Both the position numbers and the translations under genes were made by a program. From assembly GCF_947492715.1 (NCBI RefSeq), contig NZ_CANLNS010000005.1, positions 1 through 64,000 of the forward strand: a stretch of DNA of 64,000 bases, given 5' to 3'. This stretch comes from an uncultured Psychroserpens sp. GTDB lineage: Bacteria; Bacteroidota; Bacteroidia; Flavobacteriales; Flavobacteriaceae. The notes beneath the pieces are model-generated. The model ran no database searches. It was not told where the DNA came from and saw only the letters and a list, made by a program, of their open reading frames with translations. Each line of letters opens with the position of its first letter. Position 1 is the first letter of the stretch. Positions 54,746-62,006 of this stretch are shown piece after piece.

Positions 54746-54813
54746 ATCAAATACGCTGAAATACCAATCACAGATGTACATGGACGTCGTATTTCAGAAT
54801 AAAAAACAAAACG

Positions 54814-56415
54814 ATGAAAACAAAATTTAAAATACTAGGACTCCTGCTTTTCTGTTTCACAATAAGTGTTTCAGCGCAGCAAAAGTTATCAAAAGTGTCA
54901 AAGAAAATTGATGTTGCTAAGGACGTAACAATCGATTTAAACACTAGCTATGTACAAATAGAAATTGATACATGGAATAAAAACACCTTAGAAGTAGAAG
55001 CCTATATTGAAGGTGAAAAACTGTCTAAAGAAGAATTACAAGAAGCATTAAAAGATTGGAATCTTAAAGTAGAAGGCTCTGGAGACCGAGTAAAAATTTC
55101 ATCAGATGGGTCTCATGGTTCATGGGAAGGGCTTGGCGATTTAGAAATTGGGCTAGAGTCTTTAAAAGCACTTGAGGTTCTGGAAGTTTTGGGAGATTTA
55201 AACTTAGGTGATTTACCAGAAATGCCAGTTATGCCAGATTTACCAGAGATGCCAGAGATTGCTCGTGTAGAAATCCTTGAAATGCCAGAGATGCCAGAAT
55301 TACCAGAGTTACCAGAAGGCATCAGTAATATAAGTTTTGATTCTGAGGCTTATAAAAAAGATGGTGAAGCGTATTTAGAAAAATGGAGCAAAGATTATCC
55401 TGCAAAAGATCGTGAGAAAATGAAGGCTTGGGGAAGAGAAATGGCTAAAGTTGACTTTTCTAAGTTTGAAATGCGTATGGAAGAATGGGGAGAGAAATTT
55501 GGAAAAAAGTTTGGAGAGGATTACGCTAAAAAGATGGAAAAATGGGGAGAAGAATTTGAAAAGAAATTTGACGAAAAATGGGCTAAAGAAATGGAAGTTT
55601 GGGGAGAGAAGTATGGCAAGGAAATGGAGAAGCGCGGTAAAGAATTAGAAAAGCGTATGGCGAAGAGAGAAAAGGAAATGGATAAGCGCAGAGAGCAACT
55701 TGAAGAACGTTTAGAAAAGCGTATGGAAGTGCGCGAAGAAGCTCGAGAAAAACGTGAAGAGGCTCATGAAAAGCGAAGAGAAGCTCATGAAAAACGTCGC
55801 GAAAATTTAGAAAGACGTTTGGAGTTAAGAAGCCATAAGGTAAAAAGAACGATTAAAATTAAAATGCCTAAAGGTGCTAAGTTGAATATGAATGTAAGAC
55901 ATGGTGAATTAAAAATGTCTTCAGTAATTTACAACCTAAAAGCAGATATATCACACGCTACATTAGTAGCAAATCACATTGATGGAAGCGAGACTTCCAT
56001 CAGTGTGTCTTATTCTCCTGTACAAGTGTCGACTTGGAGCAATGGTGAACTTAACTTAAATTATGTTGAAGATGCACACTTAAATACCGTTGGGATTTTA
56101 AGACTTAATAGTAATTCGTCTGATATGTATATTAATGACTTAACTGGAAATGCTATTATTGATGGAAGTTTTGGAGATTTGTCTATATCAAATATTACAG
56201 ATACATTTACGAATCTTAATGTTGTTTTAGAAAATAGTGATGCTACTATCAAATTACCAAAATCAGATTATAGCGTCTATTTTAAAGGTAATCGCTCGCG
56301 ATTAAATAATGAAATGACGACTCAAAAAACCATAGAGAATTATCCAAGTGGGAATCGTGGCGGAAAGCAGATTGTGTTAAATGCAAAATTTAGCGATATT
56401 GTTTTGAAGCAGTAA
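54814..56415 (+). CDS. exported protein with beta-rich (DUF4097-like) regions split by a Pro repeat and a long charged coiled coil
   Basis: A 533-aa exported protein. The signal peptide is FKILGLLLFCFTISVSAQQ. Residues 25-100 are beta-rich (KDVTIDLNTSYVQIEIDTW, a DUF4097-like start). Residues ~134-170 hold a PEMP/PELP repeat. Residues ~185-345 are a strongly charged helix with repeats MEEWGEKFGKKFGEDYAKK, MEKWGEEFEKKFDEKW and then REEAREKREEAHEKRREAH. From ~345 the beta pattern resumes (IKIKMPKGAKLNMNVRHGEL, DMYINDLTGNAIIDGSFGDL). The insert therefore appears to split one beta-solenoid-type domain. It is third in the sigma/anti-sigma operon, so envelope-stress control is likely. Function is unknown. 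Confidence 0.8.
   Translation: MKTKFKILGLLLFCFTISVSAQQKLSKVSKKIDVAKDVTIDLNTSYVQIEIDTWNKNTLEVEAYIEGEKLSKEELQEALKDWNLKVEGSGDRVKISSDGSHGSWEGLGDLEIGLESLKALEVLEVLGDLNLGDLPEMPVMPDLPEMPEIARVEILEMPEMPELPELPEGISNISFDSEAYKKDGEAYLEKWSKDYPAKDREKMKAWGREMAKVDFSKFEMRMEEWGEKFGKKFGEDYAKKMEKWGEEFEKKFDEKWAKEMEVWGEKYGKEMEKRGKELEKRMAKREKEMDKRREQLEERLEKRMEVREEAREKREEAHEKRREAHEKRRENLERRLELRSHKVKRTIKIKMPKGAKLNMNVRHGELKMSSVIYNLKADISHATLVANHIDGSETSISVSYSPVQVSTWSNGELNLNYVEDAHLNTVGILRLNSNSSDMYINDLTGNAIIDGSFGDLSISNITDTFTNLNVVLENSDATIKLPKSDYSVYFKGNRSRLNNEMTTQKTIENYPSGNRGGKQIVLNAKFSDIVLKQ
55213..55320 (+). repeat. PEMP/PELP coding repeat
   Basis: In-frame imperfect repeats of CCAGAAATG/CCAGAGTTA-type units encode runs of Pro-Glu-Met/Leu. 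They lie inside the exported protein gene, just before its coiled-coil region. The repeat number may vary between strains. Confidence 0.7.
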
Positions 56416-56483
56416 TTATAACAAATGGTTCCGGGACAGTGGGAACAGTAAAAATTAACTGTCGGAAATCGTCTTCATTTATG

Positions 56484-56491
56484 TATTTTTG
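56484..56491 (+). promoter_or_regulatory. -7 box before the M23 peptidase gene
   Basis: Perfect TATTTTTG ending 10 bases before the ATG at 56502; no TTG at the -33 position. The leader would be at most a few bases. Confidence 0.45.
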
Positions 56492-56501
56492 AGAAAAAAT
56501 C

Positions 56502-57197
56502 ATGCGCATGTCTTCCAAAGCGTTTTCTCAAATTCTAGCACATTTAAATCAGCAATCTCTTTACGTTTTAGACCCATCGTTATCGAAATCGGACTACGTA
56601 AAATTAGACTTGTCAATTCATAACAAGACTTTAGAACAGGTTGATGTATCCACTTCGGAAACCCTAGGAACTTATGTAAATAATCATATTAAAACTCATA
56701 ATGCCAAAGTGGCTTATGGTGGCTATCTAGAAACTCGAAACATTTATAAACGCAGTACTTATTTTAATGACACAAACCCTGAAGCCGAACGCAATATTCA
56801 TTTAGGGCTTGATCTTTGGATAGCTGCCGAGACACCAATTTATGCGCCTTTAGATGGTGAAGTACATAGCTTTAAGAATAACACCAATTTTGGAGATTAT
56901 GGCCCTACAATACTTTTAAAGCATTATGTAGATGATATAGTGTTTTATACATTGTATGGGCATTTAAGCATAGCATCTATTCAAAATTTGAGGGTAGGAC
57001 AAAGCATTGAACAAGGCCAACAAATTGCTACTTTAGGAGACGCTAGTGTTAATGGTGATTATCCGCCGCATTTACATTTTCAAATCATTAATGACCTTCA
57101 AGATTATAAAGGCGATTATCCTGGTGTATGCGCTATGTTGGATTTGGAATTTTATAGTGAGAATTGTTGGGATCCTAATTTGTTGTTGGGGCTATAG
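56502..57197 (+). CDS. M23-family peptidoglycan endopeptidase
   Basis: A 231-aa LytM-type zinc metallopeptidase. The metal ligands are in NIHLGLDLWIAAETPIYAPL (His and Asp near residues 102-106) and PPHLHFQI near residue 192; the second catalytic His is in LYGHLS near 160. The GEVHSFKNN and GQSIEQGQQIATLGDASVNG segments are typical M23 core. No signal peptide is seen: the N-terminus (MRMSSKAFSQILAHLNQQ) is not hydrophobic, so it may be cytoplasmic or use another route. An ATG two codons further (56508) is an alternative start. Confidence 0.88.
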   Translation: MRMSSKAFSQILAHLNQQSLYVLDPSLSKSDYVKLDLSIHNKTLEQVDVSTSETLGTYVNNHIKTHNAKVAYGGYLETRNIYKRSTYFNDTNPEAERNIHLGLDLWIAAETPIYAPLDGEVHSFKNNTNFGDYGPTILLKHYVDDIVFYTLYGHLSIASIQNLRVGQSIEQGQQIATLGDASVNGDYPPHLHFQIINDLQDYKGDYPGVCAMLDLEFYSENCWDPNLLLGL

Positions 57198-57221
57198 TAA
57201 TCCATATAATTAGTTCAAGAC

Positions 57222-57249
57222 AAAAACCCAATAGCAATGCCATTGGGTT
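57222..57249 (-). terminator. terminator of the PS-decarboxylase-like gene
   Basis: Stem AACCCAAT / ATTGGGTT with a 9-base loop in the 82-base convergent gap. The T-run (five Ts) follows on the minus strand. Confidence 0.7.
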
Positions 57250-57279
57250 CCATTCTCAGTCACTAGTTAGTCATTAAAA

Positions 57280-58425
57280 TTAGAACGAGAATTGTGCTTT
57301 AGGCGCTTCTTTAGCGTCTAGTGTTCCAATGATTTGCCCTTGCGGAATCCTAACCGCAGGGAAGCAGCCTTTTTCAAATAATAAGATATTTAGTGAACCT
57401 CCATATTGAAAATAACCCACTTCTTCACCTTTAGTTATTGGTACTGGGTTTTCTGCAGTTATTGCTCTGAATTTCTCTTTAAAAATTACAGAAGCAATGG
57501 TGTTTAATCCTACCGGAATCATGGCCACTTTGCCATATTTTTCGGTTTGAATGATGAGGTAACCACGTCTGAAATCTTCAAAAACACTGTAATCATAACC
57601 ATAACCTACATTACCACCATTAATGAGTTTAGGGAAATCTTCGATTCCAAAATAGTAACCAGAAACATCCGGATTAGATTCTATAACTTCACCTGCAACA
57701 GGTGCATGATACCTATGATATACGGTTGGCATTAAGATGCAAGAGACAGCTGTTCCTCCTTCAAATGCACTGGCAAATTGCGAGTTGTCTAAGAGTTGCT
57801 TTACGTTTAGTTTTTGTGTTTTTACCTGTAATGGTGTATCTAATGAGAGATTGTCATCAATCATATTGACAATGGCGTCGGCAGGAGAGACAACAACCGA
57901 ATCATCTTGCGGACTGCTAATAGGTCGCATGCCTGGTTTGAGTTCTCTAAAAAAGAATTCATTAAAGTTTTTATAGCCGCCTTCTGGAATGATGTAATCA
58001 TCCATTTTTGATCCTAATTCTTCCATCCAATGTTTCACCAAAGGAAGCGAATCTGGGCTGTCCATTTTTTGTCCGTTTAAATCAACAAAAGAATAGGTCA
58101 TTTGATAGCCTGCAACAGACTGTACAAAGGCAAGGCCAGCTTCGTTTTCATAATATAACCAACTAAATTTTTGGATGTATTGTAAACCTGTAGACATATC
58201 AGGATTCCATATATACCAAGCTTTAAAGAAATTGCAAAGGTCATCAATGCTGGCATCTTTCCAGTGCTGTATAACACTTGGGTCTGTACCTTCTGGGATA
58301 GGTGTTATATTAGCTACGGCTGTATCGTATAATGTAGCAAAATCCTTAGTATTATCGGCATACCATTTTTGGATCATTTCGATAAATTCATCAATGGTGC
58401 TTACGGTAAGTTCTTCTTTGGTCAT
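57280..58425 (-). CDS. phosphatidylserine decarboxylase-family protein
   Basis: A 381-aa pyruvoyl-dependent decarboxylase-like protein, longer than the ~220-aa flavobacterial Psd. The N-terminal ~150 residues (EEFIEMIQ-type helices, AGLAFVQSVAGYQMTYSFV) are an extra domain found in some fungal and bacterial relatives. The catalytic part has YHRYHAPVAGEVIESNPDV near residue 240 and the self-cleavage site GYFQYGGSLNILLFEKG (GGS) near residue 345. It probably decarboxylates phosphatidylserine or a tryptophan-like substrate. I chose the ATG at 58425 (MTKEELTVST) over one eight codons upstream. The TetR gene is divergent, and its operator lies in the shared gap. Confidence 0.85.
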   Translation of the reverse strand: MTKEELTVSTIDEFIEMIQKWYADNTKDFATLYDTAVANITPIPEGTDPSVIQHWKDASIDDLCNFFKAWYIWNPDMSTGLQYIQKFSWLYYENEAGLAFVQSVAGYQMTYSFVDLNGQKMDSPDSLPLVKHWMEELGSKMDDYIIPEGGYKNFNEFFFRELKPGMRPISSPQDDSVVVSPADAIVNMIDDNLSLDTPLQVKTQKLNVKQLLDNSQFASAFEGGTAVSCILMPTVYHRYHAPVAGEVIESNPDVSGYYFGIEDFPKLINGGNVGYGYDYSVFEDFRRGYLIIQTEKYGKVAMIPVGLNTIASVIFKEKFRAITAENPVPITKGEEVGYFQYGGSLNILLFEKGCFPAVRIPQGQIIGTLDAKEAPKAQFSF

Positions 58426-58545
58426 GATTTGTGTATTAAAGGTTATCACACAAAGTTCTATAAATCTGAAGATTGTTTTATGAGTGGATTTACCTGTTTA
58501 CGAAACCAAAAACACATTAAAACCTGTTAACACTATGTTAAATAA

Positions 58546-58563
58546 TAACCGAACGTTTGGTAA
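58546..58563. promoter_or_regulatory. TetR operator 1 (before tetR)
   Basis: Inverted repeat TAACCGAA-CG-TTTGGTAA, near-identical to the perfect palindrome at 59168-59185 and of the same 8-2-8 design. It covers the -33 element (TTTG, 58556-58559) of the TetR-gene promoter, which is the usual place for self-repression. Confidence 0.75.
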
Positions 58564-58586
58564 AATACTAAATTGTTTTACATTTG
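58556..58586 (+). promoter_or_regulatory. promoter of the TetR-family gene
   Basis: TTTG at 58556-58559, a 19-base spacer, and a perfect -7 TACATTTG at 58579-58586. The ATG at 58591 begins four bases after the -7 box, so the transcript is probably leaderless. Confidence 0.75.
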
Positions 58587-58590
58587 TACC

Positions 58591-59148
58591 ATGAGACCAC
58601 AGAAAGTACAAGATGAACAAATGTTAAACGGTTTAATGGCCGTTATGAGAGCCAAGGGCTATGATGGAGCTAGTCTTAAAGAGCTTTCCGAGGCTACGGG
58701 ATTAAAAAAAGCGAGTCTTTATCATAGGTTTTCAGGAGGGAAGAAAGATATGGCGTCGGCTGTATTGGCACACCTAGAAGGGATAGTGAATACACATATT
58801 TATAAAGTACTTACCGATGAAAGCAGACCACATACTGAACGACTTGGAAAAGTTATTTCTGGTATTAATGATATGTATAAAGGCGGTTTAGAAACGTGCA
58901 TGTATAGGTCACTTTCTCTCGATTCAGGAATTTCTTTATTTGGAGATCAAATAAAACAAGGCATAGATCTTTGGATTAATAGCTTTATAAGTTTTGGTAT
59001 GGATAGAGGGATGAGCAGAAAAGAAGCGACTCAAAAAGCAAATCAAACGTTTATTGAAATACAGGGCAGTCTTGTGCTTTCAAAATCGATTGGTTCAACC
59101 CAGCCCTTTGCTGATGTTCTTAAAGCGATTAGAAAACGATATGAATAA
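58591..59148 (+). CDS. TetR/AcrR-family repressor
   Basis: A 185-aa DNA-binding regulator. The N-terminal helix-turn-helix reads ALKELSEATGLKKASLYHRF-like (SLKELSEATGLKKASLYHRF, about residues 29-48), with LMAVMRAKGYDGA before it and SGGKKDMASAVLAHLEGIV after. The C-terminal domain (YKGGLETCMYRSLSLDSG, a Cys-containing helix region) should bind a ligand or respond to oxidation. The ATG at 58591 is set by the promoter position; the frame could be read from 58573, but that overlaps the -7 box. Two matching operators, at 58546 and 59168, indicate control of itself and of the next gene. Confidence 0.9.
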   Translation: MRPQKVQDEQMLNGLMAVMRAKGYDGASLKELSEATGLKKASLYHRFSGGKKDMASAVLAHLEGIVNTHIYKVLTDESRPHTERLGKVISGINDMYKGGLETCMYRSLSLDSGISLFGDQIKQGIDLWINSFISFGMDRGMSRKEATQKANQTFIEIQGSLVLSKSIGSTQPFADVLKAIRKRYE

Positions 59149-59167
59149 AAAAATTTATCATAATATT

Positions 59168-59185
59168 TTACCGAATGTTCGGTAA
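59168..59185. promoter_or_regulatory. TetR operator 2 (before the alpha/beta hydrolase gene)
   Basis: Perfect palindrome TTACCGAA-TG-TTCGGTAA in the 66-base gap between tetR and the hydrolase gene, 30 bases before the first possible start codon. It matches operator 1 at 15 of 18 positions. Confidence 0.8.
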
Positions 59186-59209
59186 TTAATTCTTTTATAA
59201 TTATTATTT

Positions 59210-59267
59210 AAACAATGAAAACAATGAAAACAATGAAAACAATGAAAACAATGAAAACAATGAAAAC
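59210..59267 (+). repeat. 9-bp tandem repeat carrying six in-frame start codons
   Basis: About 6.4 head-to-tail copies of ATGAAAACA. ATG codons fall at 59215, 59224, 59233, 59242, 59251 and 59260, all in frame and each encoding Met-Lys-Thr. Slippage would change the length of the N-terminus by three residues per unit without breaking the frame. Confidence 0.95.
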
Positions 59268-60207
59268 TTTTGTTATGATTTTTATCCTAAGCACATTTAT
59301 GCTCAATGGACAATCAAAAAAAGGAATGGATACAAAAGAGAATTATCCTACCACGTATAATACGATTGATGTTGATGGTCTAGACATTTTTTATCGTGAG
59401 GCTGGACCAAAAAATGCGCCTACTTTAATTTTATTACATGGTTATCCTACATCATCACACATGTTCAGAAATTTAATAAAGGATTTATCATCAGAGTATC
59501 ACTTAATTGCACCTGATTATCCTGGATATGGAAGAAGCGAACAACCTGCTATGAAAGACTTCGACTATACTTTTGAAAATATGTCAATCGTTATTGAAAA
59601 ACTATTAGTGAAGCTCAACATTGAACGTTACAGTTTGTACTTAATGGATTATGGAGCGCCCATTGGGTATCGTATTTTTGAAAAGCATCCTGAACGTGTT
59701 CAATCTTTTATTGTACAAAATGGAAATGCTTATGAGGAAGGTTTAAAAGCGTTTTGGAATCCTTTACGAACTTATTGGAATGATTATACAGTAGCTAATG
59801 GAAAACCATTAGAGGGGTTTCATGCTTTGGAAGGATTGAAATGGCAGTATACACATGGTGTAAAGGACATATCTAAAATAAGTCCAGACAATTGGCATAT
59901 CGATTTACAGCACTTAAGTAGACCAGAGAATAACGAGATTCAGTTGGCGATGTTTTATGATTATCGGACCAACGTAAGTTTATATCCAAAGTGGCAAAAA
60001 TTATTTAGAAAGTATCAACCACCAACCTTAATTGTTTGGGGAAAGAATGATATTATTTTTCCCGCCGATGGCGCTTATCCGTATAAAAGAGATTTAAAGA
60101 ATGTAGAATTTCACCTATTGGATACAGGACATTTTGCTCTTGAAGAGAAAGGGGAAGATATTGCTAATTATATATCTAAGTTTTTGAAGAAACATGTAAA
60201 AAAGTAA
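59215..60207 (+). CDS. secreted alpha/beta hydrolase, epoxide hydrolase/haloalkane dehalogenase type
   Basis: A 330-aa (from the first ATG) exported hydrolase. After the Met-Lys-Thr repeats the signal peptide is TFVMIFILSTFMLNGQS. The alpha/beta core has the oxyanion motif LLHGYPTSSHMFRNL near residue 74. The nucleophile elbow is LYLMDYGAPIG near 142, with Asp rather than Ser, as in epoxide hydrolases and haloalkane dehalogenases. The acid is likely in VWGKNDIIFPAD near 275, and the catalytic His in DTGHFALEE near 304. It is preceded by TetR operator 2, so its expression probably depends on the TetR ligand. Which of six ATGs is used is open; the last (59260) gives the most typical signal peptide. 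Confidence 0.88.
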   Translation: MKTMKTMKTMKTMKTMKTFVMIFILSTFMLNGQSKKGMDTKENYPTTYNTIDVDGLDIFYREAGPKNAPTLILLHGYPTSSHMFRNLIKDLSSEYHLIAPDYPGYGRSEQPAMKDFDYTFENMSIVIEKLLVKLNIERYSLYLMDYGAPIGYRIFEKHPERVQSFIVQNGNAYEEGLKAFWNPLRTYWNDYTVANGKPLEGFHALEGLKWQYTHGVKDISKISPDNWHIDLQHLSRPENNEIQLAMFYDYRTNVSLYPKWQKLFRKYQPPTLIVWGKNDIIFPADGAYPYKRDLKNVEFHLLDTGHFALEEKGEDIANYISKFLKKHVKK

Positions 60208-60230
60208 TAACTCAACATCAATAGAATACA

Positions 60231-60266
60231 ACATCCTGAGCAATCGCCTCGGGATGTTTTGTTTTA
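60231..60266 (+). terminator. terminator after the alpha/beta hydrolase gene
   Basis: Stem ACATCCTGAG / CTCGGGATGT (one G-T pair) with a 7-base loop, followed by TTTGTTTTA, 23 bases after the stop. Confidence 0.85.
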
Positions 60267-60390
60267 TAGTGAAGAGGTGCTATATATTATACCATCTAAC
60301 AAGTAAGTGTAGGGCAGGTCTAAAGGAAGTAAGGATAGAGCCCAAAATTATTTAATATACGCTCAAACGAATTGCCTTAGAGCATAAGCA

Positions 60391-60416
60391 CTTTTCCGAT
60401 GCCTCGTTCGGGAAAG
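60391..60416. other. unexplained hairpin in the gap before the DUF1761 gene end
   Basis: Stem CTTTTCCGA / TCGGGAAAG with an 8-base loop lies 24 bases beyond the DUF1761 stop, within an otherwise featureless 170-base stretch. No T-run follows on either strand, so it is a poor terminator. Confidence 0.3.
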
Positions 60417-60439
60417 GTCTTAGCAAGTATTGTGTTAAA

Positions 60440-60892
60440 TTAAAAGCCTTCAGGCAATGGAACATTGTTCCAATGATTCATAGCGTCTAAGATTCCGCCC
60501 ATTAAAGCAAGTGTAATAATCCAGTATAGTATGTTGATGCCCATATGTTTCCAGTGTCTTTGTCCGAATAATCCATTGACGACAATCACAGGAGTTACAG
60601 TTGTAATGGCAATGAACGTTCCATGCCAAGCGCCATGAGCAAAGGTGTCAAAATCACCTTCCTGATTGAAACCAGAATTATTGAAATTCAGCAAGAAAAA
60701 TGATAGTATAAAAGAGAGCACAATAGCTACGATAACGGTTACAATCCTATTGGGTTTTTTTACTGTTTTATCTGAAATGTCTATGGTACTCGTCCAAACT
60801 TTGCCAAACAGATTTTTATGATAATAAAGAAAACCAATACATAATGGCGTAATGCTAGCCAATGCCATTGAAAACCAGTTAATGTCATCCAT
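60440..60892 (-). CDS. DUF1761 membrane protein
   Basis: A 150-aa inner-membrane protein with four hydrophobic helices. It has the DUF1761 layout: an N-terminal helix followed by GFLYYHKNLFGKVWTSTIDI, then IVTVIVAIVLSFILSFFLL, FDTFAHGAWHGTFIAI, and ILYWIITLALMGGILDAM. Family function is unknown. It is transcribed alone on the minus strand. The 217 bases beyond it, to the next gene at 61110, contain no recognisable gene on either strand. Confidence 0.82.
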   Translation of the reverse strand: MDDINWFSMALASITPLCIGFLYYHKNLFGKVWTSTIDISDKTVKKPNRIVTVIVAIVLSFILSFFLLNFNNSGFNQEGDFDTFAHGAWHGTFIAITTVTPVIVVNGLFGQRHWKHMGINILYWIITLALMGGILDAMNHWNNVPLPEGF

Positions 60893-61109
60893 AATACAAA
60901 TCGTTTTAATCCTCTTTTTTGAAGAATTTATACACTAAATATATGAAATATATAATAGGAATTCCTACAATTGAAGAGTCAATCCTTATTTATTTTATGA
61001 CTTTTTTTCCAAATACGGGAACTTCTTAAAGACCATTCAAAATGGATCTGTTTTTCTTACAAAGGACATGGTGCTCATCACAGAAATGCGATTGACATTG
61101 TTACTAAAC

Positions 61110-61550
61110 CTACCAATACCTTAGCGCCTTGCCCTCTTCTAAATAGGCCTTTAAAGATTCGTGAATAAGGTATTTCCATCCACCTTCAAATTTCTCTTGC
61201 TTAAAGTCTGGGTTTGTAAAGGACTCTATCCCTTCATGAGTGAGTTTTACTTTGGTGTTTTCGCCATGTTCAGACAATTCGAAGGTTACAAAAGATATGC
61301 CTGGATACCCTTCATAACGCCATGAGTATTTGAGTTTTTTTAAGGGAACTACCTCTAAAACTTCACACAGGTGCATATAACGTTTGTTTTCTTCACCACC
61401 TTCAAATTGGAATTTACAACCCACTTCGGCTTTAAATTCTGGGATATCGAAATACCATTTTTTCATTAGTTCTACTTCAGATATGGCACGCCAAACGCGT
61501 TCTAAAGGCGCTTTAAATTCTTGTTCTAAAATGAGTGGTGAATGTTCCAT
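61110..61550 (-). CDS. SRPBCC (AHSA1-like) domain protein
   Basis: A 146-aa START/Bet v1-fold protein with a hydrophobic ligand pocket. Typical pieces are LEQEFKAPLERVWRAISEVE, MKKWYFDIPEFKAEVG, the beta segment PLKKLKYSWRYEGYPG, FVTFELSEHGENTKVKLTHE, and GWKYLIHESLKAYLEEGK at the end. The ArsR-family regulator gene lies 12 bases upstream on the same strand. ArsR-SRPBCC pairs are very common and usually co-transcribed, with the SRPBCC protein possibly responding to a small molecule. Confidence 0.9.
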   Translation of the reverse strand: MEHSPLILEQEFKAPLERVWRAISEVELMKKWYFDIPEFKAEVGCKFQFEGGEENKRYMHLCEVLEVVPLKKLKYSWRYEGYPGISFVTFELSEHGENTKVKLTHEGIESFTNPDFKQEKFEGGWKYLIHESLKAYLEEGKALRYW

Positions 61551-61562
61551 GTTCGTTATGAT

Positions 61563-61892
61563 TTATAATTCGTTTTTAGGTTTAGATTCTAATTCATCCA
61601 ATAACTGACCAAGCTGATTGAGTTTTCCAACCCACATACTTCTAAAATGTTGTAGCCAATCGGTAATTTCTGTGAGTTTTTCGGCTTGGAGATTACAATA
61701 GCGTTCGCGACCTTCTTTTTTTATCGTAATCACGCCACATTCCTGTAAATACTTGATATGTAGCGATACGGCCTGTCTGGTCATATCAAACTTATCTGCC
61801 AAGGCATTGACGTTTTGTGATTGGTTGGTTAAAGACATGAGTATACCACGTCTAGTCGGATCTGCAATAGCATTAAATATATCTCTTTTCAT
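61563..61892 (-). CDS. ArsR-family winged-helix repressor
   Basis: A 109-aa regulator. It has MKRDIFNAIADPTRRGILMS at the start, the recognition helix in DKFDMTRQAVSLHIKYLQEC (about residues 33-52), and the wing GVITIKKEGRERYCNLQ. No metal-binding CxC or DxH set typical of metal sensors is visible. The ATG at 61892 is preferred: an upstream in-frame ATG at 61937 lies inside the promoter and operators. Two identical-type palindromes (61908 and 61934) surround its promoter, arguing for strong self-repression. It is first in an operon with the SRPBCC gene. Confidence 0.92.
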   Translation of the reverse strand: MKRDIFNAIADPTRRGILMSLTNQSQNVNALADKFDMTRQAVSLHIKYLQECGVITIKKEGRERYCNLQAEKLTEITDWLQHFRSMWVGKLNQLGQLLDELESKPKNEL

Positions 61893-61907
61893 AATCGTTT
61901 TAAATGT

Positions 61908-61923
61908 GCAAGTGTTTACTTGC
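61908..61923. promoter_or_regulatory. ArsR operator 1 (transcription start side)
   Basis: Perfect arms GCAAGT / ACTTGC with a 4-base spacer (GTTT). It lies just downstream of the -7 box in the direction of transcription (minus strand), covering the expected start site. Confidence 0.8.
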
Positions 61924-61954
61924 AAATATAAATGCAAGTTTTTACTTGCGCAAA
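61923..61954 (-). promoter_or_regulatory. promoter of the arsR-SRPBCC operon
   Basis: On the minus strand TTTG at 61954-61951, then a 20-base spacer, then a perfect -7 TATATTTG (61930-61923), 31 bases before the ATG at 61892. The spacer contains operator 2, and operator 1 begins at the end of the -7 box. Confidence 0.8.
61934..61949. promoter_or_regulatory. ArsR operator 2 (inside the promoter spacer)
   Basis: Perfect arms GCAAGT / ACTTGC with a 4-base spacer (TTTT), the same design as operator 1. The centres of the two are 26 bases apart, so two dimers could bind with both centred on about the same face of the DNA (2.5 turns is the alternative). Confidence 0.8.
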
Positions 61955-62006
61955 TTTTTTGAAAATTATTTTTTTATAATGAGAGAAGATGACGTGGGAG
62001 TGATTC

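Noticed and set aside
54756-54797. Inverted repeat CTGAAATAC / GTATTTCAG between the anti-sigma-like and coiled-coil genes
   Set aside because: A 24-base loop and no T-run; possible attenuator or operator but too weak to annotate as a feature.
60893-61109. Possible gene remnant between the DUF1761 and SRPBCC genes
   Set aside because: Translated in all frames as far as could be read; only short unrecognisable stretches interrupted by stops.
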